Assembly (NCBI RefSeq): GCF_038024855.1
Contig: NZ_CP139089.1
Coordinates: 3,010,501-3,074,500 of the forward strand
DNA length: 64,000 bases
Reading direction: 5' to 3'
Origin: Methylocella tundrae
GTDB taxonomy: Bacteria; Pseudomonadota; Alphaproteobacteria; Rhizobiales; Beijerinckiaceae
Positions 16,118 to 23,820 of this stretch are shown here, piece after piece. The position numbers were made by a program, and so were the translations under genes. Each line of letters begins with the position of its first letter. Within the stretch, counting starts at the first letter, position 1. Below the pieces are notes generated by a model. It did no database searches. It saw nothing but the letters and a program-made list of their open reading frames with translations, and was not told where the DNA came from.

Positions 16118-16960
16118 ATGGACGGGGCCTTCGTATTTCGGCGCCTGGAAACGTTGAGCGACACGATATTCGGGATCGCGATGACCATGCTCGTGTATAA
16201 TATTCCGGCGGCCGGCCCCTTGGGCGCCGCACCGCGCTGGTCCGAAATTTTGGCGACCAGCGGCAGGGCGATATCGGCATTATGCCTGAGCTTTTTCGTT
16301 GCCGCGCTTTTCTGGTTCAGCCATCACCGCCGCCTTGTCCTGGGCGACCATGAAACCCGCGCGGCGCTTCTCATGAACATCGTCTTCCTGTTTACGATCG
16401 TGTGCCTGCCTGCCACAACGGCGCTCTACGGAAGTAAAGGCAATGTTGGCGATGTCGTCGCCATTTACAACGGCCACCTCGCCTTGATCTCGCTCTTTAA
16501 TGCGGCTTTGTGGATGACGACATTCGAGACGAAACGGAAACGCAAGCAGGCGTTTCGATTGACATTTCTGATCTCTCCACTCTGTGCGGCGGGCATCCTA
16601 AGCTTTTCAGCACTGATCTCATTGATTTGGCCGAGCGCTGCTCAAGTACTTATGTTTACGGCATTTTTAGCGCCATTGGCGGAACTTGCCGCCGAACGCC
16701 GTGCCGCAATTCTCCACCTGCCACGAACCGGCAGGCTGGCTGTGCAGTTGCCAGAACTGTTCGGCGACGGCATTGGCGTCTTTGCTGTTCATGACAAGGT
16801 CTGCGACGGTAACGGTCGCGACGTGGACGCCTTTTTCCTGGAAGGGCTTGAAGATGCCTTGCGCCAGCGCGCGAATACCTGCCTTACCGATGCTCAGAGA
16901 GAGATAATCCGGGTGCGGCTGAAGGCCGAAGCCGCCGCCTGTGAACAGGATGGAGCCTGA
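16118..16960 (+). CDS. TMEM175-like potassium channel protein with abnormal C-terminus
   Basis: Residues 1 to about 187 are a TMEM175/DUF1211 protein: the first helix RLETLSDTIFGIAMTML carries the family's R...(F/L)SD signature, and five more hydrophobic segments follow to LMFTAFLAPLAEL. Beyond about base 16680 the frame reads through the antisense of the convergent SDR gene, giving a charged, non-membrane tail of about 90 residues that the family lacks. The true stop seems to be lost at a junction. The channel core may still function; the ORF as drawn is probably not the ancestral protein. Confidence 0.6.
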   Translation: MDGAFVFRRLETLSDTIFGIAMTMLVYNIPAAGPLGAAPRWSEILATSGRAISALCLSFFVAALFWFSHHRRLVLGDHETRAALLMNIVFLFTIVCLPATTALYGSKGNVGDVVAIYNGHLALISLFNAALWMTTFETKRKRKQAFRLTFLISPLCAAGILSFSALISLIWPSAAQVLMFTAFLAPLAELAAERRAAILHLPRTGRLAVQLPELFGDGIGVFAVHDKVCDGNGRDVDAFFLEGLEDALRQRANTCLTDAQREIIRVRLKAEAAACEQDGA

Positions 16961-17344
16961 GCCGCGTGCGATCATGTTGGGCCCCGCAGCCTGCGCAGCG
17001 ACCATGGCGCCACCGATATTGACGGCGAGATCATAGTTGAACGTCTCGCGCGGTTGATCTGCCAACGTGGCCTTTCGCGTCGAGGCCGCATTGAAGTGCA
17101 GAACATCTATCCCGGCGAACTCGCTTTCAACTTGAGACACGAGCGCTGCGACGCTTGACGGTTCAGCTGCATCGACTGTGCGTACTTCGACCTTATGGCC
17201 CTTCGCCTCGAGCTGCCCCGCAAGCTCTTTCGTCTTGGTCTCGTTCCGGGCGCTCAAGATGATCCGGAACCCTTCGCCGGCAAACCGCTCGGCTGTCGCA
17301 AGGCCCATACCCGGACCAGCTCCAATGCTAAGAAACGTTTTCAT
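16667..17344 (-). CDS. Short-chain dehydrogenase/reductase, C-terminus altered
   Basis: 225 residues. The nucleotide-binding motif GAGPGMG sits at residues 8-14, DAAEPSSV and NIGG follow. In the active-site segment PDYLSLSIGKAG the Tyr expected four residues before the Lys is Leu, as in an atypical SDR subgroup, so classical catalysis is doubtful. The last residues (VENCGTAFGGKFRQWR) do not look like a family end and overlap the TMEM175 frame by 294 bases on the opposite strand, suggesting loss of the natural 3' end. Confidence 0.65.
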   Translation of the reverse strand: MKTFLSIGAGPGMGLATAERFAGEGFRIILSARNETKTKELAGQLEAKGHKVEVRTVDAAEPSSVAALVSQVESEFAGIDVLHFNAASTRKATLADQPRETFNYDLAVNIGGAMVAAQAAGPNMIARGSGSILFTGGGFGLQPHPDYLSLSIGKAGIRALAQGIFKPFQEKGVHVATVTVADLVMNSKDANAVAEQFWQLHSQPAGSWQVENCGTAFGGKFRQWR

Positions 17345-17557
17345 GATCTACCTCTCCTCGACAATGGGATAACCCGACGTATTCATCTTTGGTCGACGCC
17401 AGGGAGCACTCCAGATGCGACGCTTTAACTCGACCAGCACCTGTTGACCTGCAATCTACTGCGCACCTAAGCGAAATGCTGCGCAGGGTCTTTTCAAATC
17501 CCACGCGTGGTATTTCAAAATCTTGCTTTTTTTGAACGTCGCCTTCGACAGGACCGC

Positions 17558-17767
17558 GCCAAGCAACCGGCGGCTGGGGCCGCTGCGGTTCTTGGGCAGG
17601 TCGGCGAAAGCCATTCCGTTATCGGTCAGCACCGTGTGGATCTTGTAAGGAAAGGCCGCCACGACGTTGCGCAGGAAAGCTGCGCCCTCCATCTTGCCGG
17701 CGTGATCGTGGAACTCGACATTGGTGAACTTCGAGGCGCGATAGATGGCGAGGAACATAATCAGCTT
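17558..17767 (-). pseudogene. IS481-type transposase fragment
   Basis: About 70 residues match the middle of IS481/IS3-like transposases: FLAIYRASKFTNVEFHDHAG, then FLRNVVAAFPYKIHTVLTDNG and FADLPKNRSGPSRR. The TDNG Asp is a DDE catalytic residue. Flanking sequence in the same frame is unrelated, so both ends are missing and the copy is dead. Confidence 0.75.
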
Positions 17768-17774
17768 GCCGTCC

Positions 17775-17984
17775 ATGCATTTCGCGGCGCAGTTTCGCGC
17801 AGCCACTGGCGTTCGCCCCCATGAACATCTGGTACGCCGCCGTATTGCGAAAGCGCAGATTATGCTGGAGACAACAGATGTGCCTATTGCTGGGCTGGCC
17901 TTGACGATCGGATTCAGTTCCCAGGCGCACTTCACAGTGGTATTCAAACGCCTTTCCGGCCTAGCACCCCTTCGGTGGCGCCAA
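17775..17984 (+). pseudogene. AraC-family regulator fragment (C-terminal HTH)
   Basis: About 70 residues carry the double HTH of AraC proteins: FAAQFRAATGVRPHEHL, RRRIAKAQIMLE, then IAGLALTIGFSSQAHFTVVFKR. The N-terminal sensor domain is absent; the sequence upstream is the IS481 fragment on the opposite strand, so an insertion or deletion removed it. Confidence 0.7.
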
Positions 17985-18165
17985 GTTCATTGCTTACAAT
18001 TATGACATCACCTACCTGCTGCCGGGAAGTGTATTCAAGATTGACCCGCCTTCATGACTTGTTGGATCAAAACGTCGGACCCCATGCCGGTTAACAGCGT
18101 CCCAGATGTACAGGTGTGAGAGAATCCTTTCGAAGCAAAGAGAAGCAGATTGAATCGCTTCGGAA

Positions 18166-18181
18166 CCTCCCGGGTGCGCCA
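18166..18181 (+). repeat. tRNA 3'-end remnant, attachment site copy 3
   Basis: CCTCCCGGGTGCGCCA matches copy 1 (11939-11954) in 15 of 16 bases. A terminator follows about 90 bases later, as would be expected downstream of the original tRNA gene, so this may be the outer right boundary of the stacked insertions. Confidence 0.6.
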
Positions 18182-18272
18182 ACGCCGCTCACAAGCGCGA
18201 CAGGAAATTCTTCGCCAAGTCATTTCGGCTTGGAAGGGAGGCAGCGAGCGCACCCAGCTAAAGCTTAGGAGC

Positions 18273-18309
18273 GACGCCGGTCCCGCGCGCGGCGTCTCTT
18301 TATTGTCTT
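18273..18309 (+). terminator. Rho-independent terminator
   Basis: GACGCCG (18273-18279) pairs with CGGCGTC (18290-18296), followed by TCTTTATTGTCTT. It points rightward and has no complete gene before it; it fits as the old terminator of the tRNA transcription unit. Confidence 0.65.
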
Positions 18310-18477
18310 GAAGACAGCGGCGGCGAACGAGGGATCAATGGCCGCGTCTCCAAGAGCGGCGCCCAGCGCCCAGCTCGTCGTTGACGCCCCTCAATGCGTC
18401 ACTCAGAACGCATGCGTATGTTCGGATGAGATGGCGAAATCCCCAGCCATCCGTTCGAATATAGATGAAGGCCCGCT

Positions 18478-19833
18478 ATGCTGAACATAAAGCGAACTTT
18501 TTGGGGCGCGCTGATCCTGCTGACGGTCTTATGGCTTGTCGCGGAACCCCTGGTGTTCTGGCCGGCCAATTTCTTCGCGCTTCGTGCGAGCATGGTGCAG
18601 TACAGCGGCGTCATCGCTATGGCCTGCATGTGCGTCGCCATGATTTTGGCGCTGCGACCGCGTTGGCCGGAGTCTTGGCTGGGTGGGCTCGATAAAATGT
18701 ATCGCCTGCATAAGTGGTTCGGCATCGCTGGCCTTGTCATGGCCGTGATCCACTGGCTGTGGGTGAAGGGTCCCAAATGGGCTGTGGGATTTGGCTGGCT
18801 TGTGCGGCCTGCGCATGGACCGAGATTTATTCCGGGGAGCCATGCTCCGGAATTTTTCACGACTCTGCGCGGTCCCGCGGGGGACTTGGGCGAATGGGCA
18901 TTCTACGCTGCGGCGCTGCTGATCGTGCTGGCGCTTGTTCAACACTTTCCCTACCGGCTGTTTTACAAGACGCACCGGTTGCTGGCGGTGGCGTATGTGG
19001 CGTTGGCGTTTCACGCTGTGGTGCTGATGAAGTTCAGCTATTGGACCTCGCCCGTCGGCTTGGTCATGGCGCTCCTGCTGGCCTACGGCGCGTTAGCGGC
19101 GGTCATTGTCCTGCTGCGGCGAGTAGGCGCTAATCGGCAGGTTGAAGGCAGGATCGCCTCAATTCAGTATTATGCCGGCGTGCGGGCTCTCGAGACGCAG
19201 ATCGATGTGCCGCGTGGCTGGCCCGGCCACAAGCCCGGCCAGTTTGCCTTTGCCACCTCGGACGCCTCCGAAGGCGCACACCCCTACACCATCGCCTCGA
19301 GCTGGAATGAAGACAAACCGCGGATCACCTTCATCACCAAGGAACTTGGCGACCATACCCGCCGCCTCCGCACGATGCTGCGCGTGGGGCAGGTGATGAA
19401 AATTGAGGGGCCATACGGCTGTTTCACCTTCGATGACGACTGCTCGCGCCAGATTTGGATCGGCGGCGGCATCGGGATTACCCCCTTTATCGCGCGCATG
19501 AAACATATTGCGCTAGGGCCGGACGGAAGCTTGAGTGGGCCCCGAGCGCAGGAAATTGAGCTGTTTCATACCACCGCCGACTATGACGAGGAAGCCATGA
19601 GCAAGTTGAGGGCCGATGCGCGGGCCTCGCACGTTCGCCTGCATGTTCTGCTTGACGCCAGTCACGGTCGCTTAAGCGGCGAACGCATCCGCGCGTTGGT
19701 TCCCGACTGGCCCAAGGCCAGCATCTGGTTCTGTGGTCCATCAAGTTTCGGCGAGGCGCTGCGGCGGGACTTTGCCGCGCATGGGTTCTCCGTGACACAG
19801 CGTTTCCATCAAGAACTGTTCGCGATGCGGTGA
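18478..19833 (+). CDS. Ferric-reductase-like transmembrane flavocytochrome
   Basis: 451 residues. The first 210 residues hold about six membrane helices with His residues in pairs (MYRLHKWFG, AVIHWLW, YKTHRLLAVAYVALAFHAV), as in FRE/NOX haem b carriers. The C-terminal half is a ferredoxin-NADP reductase module: HPYTIASSW binds FAD, IEGPYGCF and GGGIGITPFIARM bind FAD/NAD(P), and WFCGPSSFGEAL is the NAD(P)-binding end. It should move electrons from NAD(P)H across the membrane to a metal or oxygen acceptor. No obvious operon partner. Confidence 0.88.
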   Translation: MLNIKRTFWGALILLTVLWLVAEPLVFWPANFFALRASMVQYSGVIAMACMCVAMILALRPRWPESWLGGLDKMYRLHKWFGIAGLVMAVIHWLWVKGPKWAVGFGWLVRPAHGPRFIPGSHAPEFFTTLRGPAGDLGEWAFYAAALLIVLALVQHFPYRLFYKTHRLLAVAYVALAFHAVVLMKFSYWTSPVGLVMALLLAYGALAAVIVLLRRVGANRQVEGRIASIQYYAGVRALETQIDVPRGWPGHKPGQFAFATSDASEGAHPYTIASSWNEDKPRITFITKELGDHTRRLRTMLRVGQVMKIEGPYGCFTFDDDCSRQIWIGGGIGITPFIARMKHIALGPDGSLSGPRAQEIELFHTTADYDEEAMSKLRADARASHVRLHVLLDASHGRLSGERIRALVPDWPKASIWFCGPSSFGEALRRDFAAHGFSVTQRFHQELFAMR

Positions 19834-20260
19834 GGGGCGGCTCCCACGGGGCGAGCCGAGGAACGCGGCGTCAGGACCACAGCTGCGACGGAATTTCCAT
19901 TGCGGGCCGAGGCCCAATGACGTCGCCAAGGGGAAGGGCCGTTGCCCCGACTGGAATGCAGCCCTTTCATGATGGGGCCATGACTGGCCTGCAATGCCGC
20001 GTCGCGCGGGATCCGATAGACGTCCTCACTCCCTGAGAATGGCGAAAAACCGGGGCGGGGCGTGATTCAAAAGCTTGAGCATATTCTTGTCGATCAGATC
20101 AAACCGATCTGATCGGAATATGCTCTAAGGCGCCCAAAAATTCTCTCACAGCATCAACGCGAAGGCCGAAACCCGCGGGAACATTACCGATCGTTAATCG
20201 TTGTTCCGGCCGGCCGCAAGAAAACTGAGCAAAGCGAACAGCGGCCGGGCGGAGGGCAAA
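19834..20260. other. Gene-free stretch with an intergenic palindrome
   Basis: No credible gene here. The only marked structure is the 49-bp palindrome listed separately at 20077-20125. The last bases hold the GGAGGGC binding site for the gene starting at 20261. Confidence 0.5.
20077..20125. repeat. Intergenic palindromic repeat
   Basis: GAGCATATTC...CGATCAGATC (20077-20100) pairs with GATCTGATCG-GAATATGCTC (20106-20125) around a 5-base loop, with one 4-base bulge. It is the kind of chromosomal palindrome scattered in alphaproteobacterial genomes. The sequence ATGCTCTAAGGCG at its right end recurs at about 43786. Confidence 0.7.
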
Positions 20261-20578
20261 ATGTTCAGAGTGGAATTTCTAAGAGATGACAGGATAGTCG
20301 GCAGCGCTGCTTACACGGACCTTCATCTGGCGATACTGCACATAAAAGACCGCAATATCTTCCGGTCTCGATATGCGGCGACTGCGGCGTATGTATTCGA
20401 CGTCGATAAGCAGCATATCGTGTACAGCTATGCCGAGACCACTTGCGACGCTGACAGCGTCGAGACAGACATCGGCGTAAGCCTTGCTCTGCGGCATGGG
20501 CTCGTCGCGAGCGAGGGCGCCAATGCGTCGAGAGCAAAAAACCCGGCTGAGCGCGGAGGCGTCAATATGCTCACTTAG
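20261..20578 (+). CDS. Hypothetical protein
   Basis: 105 residues from ATG 20261, preceded by GGAGGGCAAA; the upstream in-frame start at 20201 has no such site. The N-terminal half (MFRVEFLRDDRIVGSAAYTD, LHLAILHIKDRN) looks like a small alpha-beta protein with well-spaced hydrophobics; the C-terminus is Ala-rich and polar. No signal, membrane helix or known motif. A family cannot be named. Confidence 0.55.
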   Translation: MFRVEFLRDDRIVGSAAYTDLHLAILHIKDRNIFRSRYAATAAYVFDVDKQHIVYSYAETTCDADSVETDIGVSLALRHGLVASEGANASRAKNPAERGGVNMLT

Positions 20579-20619
20579 TCCAGCACATTCGCAAGCGCTG
20601 GCTCGTTGTTCTTCGTAAA

Positions 20620-20650
20620 GAGGATCATCCGTTTCTTTTTTCGGATCCTC
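20620..20650 (+). terminator. Hairpin after the hypothetical gene
   Basis: GAGGATC-AT-CCG pairs with CGGATCCTC with a small bulge, across a loop containing TTTCTTTTTT. It probably ends transcription from the left before the low-GC insert. Confidence 0.4.
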
Positions 20651-20716
20651 CGCCGGGACAGGAGTGATCCGGTGTTCTGTAGGCGACGTTACACTTTACA
20701 TACCCACACACAAATG

Positions 20717-20746
20717 CTAGAAGGGCACGTACTAGAAGGGCGCGTA
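20717..20746 (+). repeat. Tandem 15-bp duplication carrying the ribosome binding site
   Basis: CTAGAAGGGCACGTA and CTAGAAGGGCGCGTA stand head to tail, differing at one base, and end one base before the ATG at 20748. Each copy holds an AGAAGGG site, giving two candidate ribosome binding sites. Confidence 0.75.
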
Positions 20747-20747
20747 G

Positions 20748-21629
20748 ATGAACGCGTCCTTTTCTGCCAAGCTCGACGATGCTTTCAAGTCGGGCGGCCT
20801 TTTGGGTCTGTGGGAAATGCTTAAAATAAAAGGGTCGGCCCTCTATAGTACTGTTGCCCTATTAAATCACATGGATGCCGTAATTACTCAAATCGGCGAG
20901 GATGATAGCAGGAAAGATCGTTTAAACGAAATTATTGCTGCTAAAGACAGGCGGGTTTTTCTAAAATTATTAAATGATTCGGTAGAAAAACTTAATGTTC
21001 TTGATATAAGGCTTTCTGTTATCACAGTTTCTCGTGCTGCAAAAACACTTAAATCGCGCCAATGTACTTATAATAGTTTTGCTAAGCTAATAACCGAATT
21101 GAAGGGGCGCATGAGAGATGAACTTAGCGCAACTTCTCTTTATGTTATAGACGCCAAAAGAGCGGAATACTATGAGCCGAAGGAACCTCATTTCGGCGTT
21201 GAGGTTGCTAATCGCTTTCCGTCAGCAAATTACGAGATTGAAGAAGCTGGGAAATGTCTTGCCCTGCGCCGGTCGACGGCCTGCGTCACTCATCTCATGC
21301 GAGCAGTTGAACCGGCGTTGAACAGCTTAGCGACGGCACTAGGGGTTACTTTTGATCGCGCGGGCTGGAATACGATTCTTGATCAGATAGATAGGGCGGT
21401 CAGATTGATCGGAAGCGGGGAAGGCCCCCATGCGCCGGACTGGAAAGCGGACCAAAAGTTTTATTCCGAAGCCGCCGCCCATCTTCGGCTTATCAAGGAC
21501 GCATGGCGCAATCACGCTATGCATCTACGTGACCGCTATGATGAGGAACGGGCCGAAGCCGTGTTCTTAAATGTGCGGACCGTGATGAGGCACGTAGCTA
21601 TTAGGCTTTCCGAGCCTGAGGTCGGGTAG
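20748..21629 (+). CDS. HEPN-like protein of unknown function
   Basis: 293 residues, lower GC than the neighbours, with several rare AT-rich codons in the first half. The C-terminal 130 residues are helical and contain RNHAMH, the R-N-x3-H pattern of HEPN domains, in a helix (LIKDAWRNHAMHLRD) followed by a long amphipathic helix (EERAEAVFLNVRTVMRHVA). Many HEPN proteins are RNases of toxin-antitoxin or abortive infection systems. The N-terminal half is helical and unrecognised. No antitoxin partner (MNT-type) lies beside it; the Panacea gene pair converges on it. Transfer from another genome is likely. Confidence 0.65.
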   Translation: MNASFSAKLDDAFKSGGLLGLWEMLKIKGSALYSTVALLNHMDAVITQIGEDDSRKDRLNEIIAAKDRRVFLKLLNDSVEKLNVLDIRLSVITVSRAAKTLKSRQCTYNSFAKLITELKGRMRDELSATSLYVIDAKRAEYYEPKEPHFGVEVANRFPSANYEIEEAGKCLALRRSTACVTHLMRAVEPALNSLATALGVTFDRAGWNTILDQIDRAVRLIGSGEGPHAPDWKADQKFYSEAAAHLRLIKDAWRNHAMHLRDRYDEERAEAVFLNVRTVMRHVAIRLSEPEVG

Positions 21630-21768
21630 CCGGGCGCTTGGGCGCCGCGACCTTTTTGAACGCCTCGTCAAAAGCTTCAGGGCGTTCGTCAACGCCGACC
21701 TCGCGCGCCATGTCGATGAAGCGCTTGGATTGTTCCGGGTTGTCTGGCTTGGGGCTATTCTGTTTCAT
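21601..21768 (-). CDS. Small charged protein of the PanA-like operon
   Basis: 55 residues from ATG 21768 to TAA 21601. The sequence begins MKQNSPKPDNPEQSKRFIDM and contains AREVGVDERPEAFDEAFKKVA. Proteins of this short type, with an NPEQSKRFI motif, occur near IS1595-like transposases and phage genes. Its start overlaps the end of the membrane-protein gene by 14 bases, and its 3' end overlaps the HEPN gene on the other strand by 29 bases. Function unknown. Confidence 0.55.
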   Translation of the reverse strand: MKQNSPKPDNPEQSKRFIDMAREVGVDERPEAFDEAFKKVAAPKRPATRPQARKA

Positions 21769-22144
21769 TCTTAGCCTTCGTTACGCTCGTGCGATCAAAC
21801 AGCCGCTCTAGGTGCGACACAATCCATGGAACTTCGAGCCAATGCGAGCAGGCGATAAGGGTCATCAAGGAAAACAGCAGGAATACGGTCGCGGCGGAGG
21901 TCGGGGCGACTGCAAAAATGAGGGTGTTCGCCAACGTCGCGGAAACAAGTATCCAAAAAAATCGCTCTTGCTTCCGCTCGAACTTGCATGACTCAAGCTG
22001 CGATTCAAGCGCCGCTGCGCTATCCCCGGTTGGCCCGCCGTAAACAGGGGGGCGGAATATTCCAGATTCAGCGGGCGTCGCGGCTGTAGTATTCGGCGAG
22101 GATATCTGCGTCAGGGATCGGGATCCCTCTGACTCCTGGGACAT
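21755..22144 (-). CDS. Small two-helix membrane protein, candidate toxin partner of PanA-like gene
   Basis: 129 residues from ATG 22144 (22174 is also possible). A polar N-terminus of about 55 residues is followed by two hydrophobic segments: FFWILVSATLANTLIFAV and TVFLLFSLMTLIACSHWL. The C-terminal tail is charged. Its 5' end overlaps the 3' end of the Panacea-domain gene by 77 bases, so the two must be coupled. Panacea antitoxins are known to neutralise many unrelated toxins, including membrane-active ones, which makes this the likely toxin; that is inference. Confidence 0.6.
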   Translation of the reverse strand: MSQESEGSRSLTQISSPNTTAATPAESGIFRPPVYGGPTGDSAAALESQLESCKFERKQERFFWILVSATLANTLIFAVAPTSAATVFLLFSLMTLIACSHWLEVPWIVSHLERLFDRTSVTKAKNETE

Positions 22145-22514
22145 AATGTTTGGCCCATGCCCCTTTTGAATCATGCGTGATATCGACTAGCGCCCCCGGC
22201 CTCAATGGCAGAAGCGCACTGCAAACCTCGCCGATTGCGAATCGTCGCGGATCATCGTCTTTAAACGGGCGCGAGTCGATAAAGACATCTCTAATAGGGT
22301 TGGCCCCGAACATATTTACTTTCCGATACACACTAGGTTCGACAGGGCCATAATCCCACGCCTCAAACCTTGCATCGACGAGCGGCGTGCCGCCGCTTTT
22401 GCCCATATAATACATCTGAGACATGTACAATATCTTCTGCAGTTGCAAGTTGGTCACCTTCCAGCTTCCAAGCTCACAAATCAATCGACACACAGAGTCT
22501 ATCCGTGCGGTCAT
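22068..22514 (-). CDS. Panacea-domain (SocA/DUF4065-like) protein, probable antitoxin
   Basis: 148 residues. The N-terminal half has the Panacea/SocA pattern: NLQLQKILYMSQMYYMGKSG, then LVDARFEAWDYGPVEPSVY. Members are phage GepA-like proteins and antitoxins of PanAT systems that bind toxins directly. It heads a three-gene low-GC operon with a membrane protein and a 55-residue protein. A perfect 11-bp inverted repeat lies 17 bases upstream of its start, suggesting autoregulation. Functional pairing is inferred from overlap only. Confidence 0.8.
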   Translation of the reverse strand: MTARIDSVCRLICELGSWKVTNLQLQKILYMSQMYYMGKSGGTPLVDARFEAWDYGPVEPSVYRKVNMFGANPIRDVFIDSRPFKDDDPRRFAIGEVCSALLPLRPGALVDITHDSKGAWAKHYVPGVRGIPIPDADILAEYYSRDAR

Positions 22515-22530
22515 GGCTTCACTCCCTCAC

Positions 22531-22562
22531 TTTCAATAAGAATATAGTTTCTCTTATTGAAA
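22531..22562. promoter_or_regulatory. Inverted repeat in the PanA-like promoter
   Basis: TTTCAATAAGA (22531-22541) and TCTTATTGAAA (22552-22562) are perfect complements around a 10-base AT-rich spacer, immediately upstream of the minus-strand start at 22514. It is probably an operator overlapping the promoter. Confidence 0.65.
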
Positions 22563-22747
22563 ACATCAATGAAAATCAACGTGTTACAGACAACGTATTG
22601 ATTTTGAATCAGCTTTCGTACCGTCGCTTCATGGAAGCTGGTTCAATTCCCGCCCCATTATCCAATGGCAGTTCGGGCTGGTTAGGGTCGAATAAGACGG
22701 TTGGCGGGCGGCGCCAGCTCTTGCTGGGCTTAGGTTTAGGTTTAGGC

Positions 22748-23695
22748 TTAGGCTTTGGCCTGTTCCGCTGGCCTTCCGCGACGAGTCGTTTGATAAGTCA
22801 GCCGCTTGCCTTTGACGCCGACCAACGCAATATTAGCGCGCTCTTTGTCGTTAATGCCGAGCTTAATCCGATTAGAATACCGGAAGTCAAATTCGCTCAA
22901 ATAGCGCCGCAAATGGGCTTCAGAAACATGCTGATAGACGCCATAAAGGCCACGCTTAAGGATGGAGAAATACCCTTCGATGGTATTGGTGTGCACATCC
23001 CCCCGCACGTACTCTTTGCGAGTATGATTGATGGTGTCGTGCGCAGCGAAATTCCAGCCAATCGGACCATACACGGTCGAGTCGTCGGTAACGAAGCGGC
23101 TATCGGCATGGGCGTGCCGCCCGATGAGCGGACGAAGGGTCTGCGCAGTCACGTTAGGAACGTGGAAGCTGCGCACGCGCCCGTTACGTTCGACCAAAGA
23201 CATAACGGCTTGCTTGGGTCCCGGCGCCAGAAAGGCTCGGGTTAGAGAACTCCTGCCAATATAGGTTTCGTCGGCCTCGACAGTTTCACCAGCCCCGCCT
23301 AGTGGCGGGGTAAACAGGCCGTGGATTTCCTTCATGGCCTCACGAATGCGGTGACCAAGGAACCAAGCGGTTTTCATGCTGCCGCCGAAAGTCCGCTGAA
23401 GCTGGCGAGTGCTAATGCCCTTCTTGCTTGAGCAGAGCAGATAAATCGCCTGAAGCCAGATATGCAGCGGAACATGGCTGGACTCAAAAACAGTCCCCAT
23501 CCGCACGGTAAAAGGCTTGCGGCAGACGTAGCACTTATAAAGACCGGGTCGGGTCGATTTGCCCTGCAATTTGCTGACGCGCGCGGTCTCTCCGCAGTGA
23601 TGGCAGATCGGGCCATCGGGCCAAAGCCTTTCCTCAACATAGGCGAAGGCGGCGACCTCGTTATGAAAATGAGCGGCGGAAAGGGCGGATTGCAT
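22748..23695 (-). CDS. IS1595 family transposase
   Basis: 315 residues. The N-terminus has a zinc ribbon (CHHCGETA and CYVCRKPF) and the ISXO2-like core follows: ETVEADETYIG (first Asp), FVTDDSTVYG (second Asp), then HTNTIEGYFSILKRGLYGVY, where Asn/Glu replace a strict DDE glutamate as in this family. The frame is complete, so the enzyme may be active. After its stop the +1 frame continues with a Pro-Lys repeat (see findings). Terminal repeats could not be fixed by eye. Confidence 0.9.
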   Translation of the reverse strand: MQSALSAAHFHNEVAAFAYVEERLWPDGPICHHCGETARVSKLQGKSTRPGLYKCYVCRKPFTVRMGTVFESSHVPLHIWLQAIYLLCSSKKGISTRQLQRTFGGSMKTAWFLGHRIREAMKEIHGLFTPPLGGAGETVEADETYIGRSSLTRAFLAPGPKQAVMSLVERNGRVRSFHVPNVTAQTLRPLIGRHAHADSRFVTDDSTVYGPIGWNFAAHDTINHTRKEYVRGDVHTNTIEGYFSILKRGLYGVYQHVSEAHLRRYLSEFDFRYSNRIKLGINDKERANIALVGVKGKRLTYQTTRRGRPAEQAKA

Positions 23696-23820
23696 GGCGG
23701 TCTACTCCTTAACCGCCAATCTACCAATAGTGGCTGGGTATGTCAAGTGTAACATCGCCGTTCTGTATTGTCGCAAACAAACCATGAACGCGCGAGGGAA
23801 AAGCTGTGGGATCGGCGACG

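Larger units (their letters stand above)
17985..18477. other. Gene-free stretch holding attachment copy 3 and a terminator
   Basis: After the AraC fragment a short open stretch encodes KFIAYNYDITYLLPGSVFKI to a stop at about 18056; I do not recognise it and it has no start. Then come the tRNA-derived sequence at 18166-18181 and the hairpin at 18273-18296. No gene is visible up to the ferric-reductase-like start at 18478. Confidence 0.4.

Noticed and set aside
17385..17430. TCGACGCCAGGG resembling the integrase relic at 13256
   Set aside because: Shared stretch is only about 12 bases and the encoded residues do not continue as integrase.
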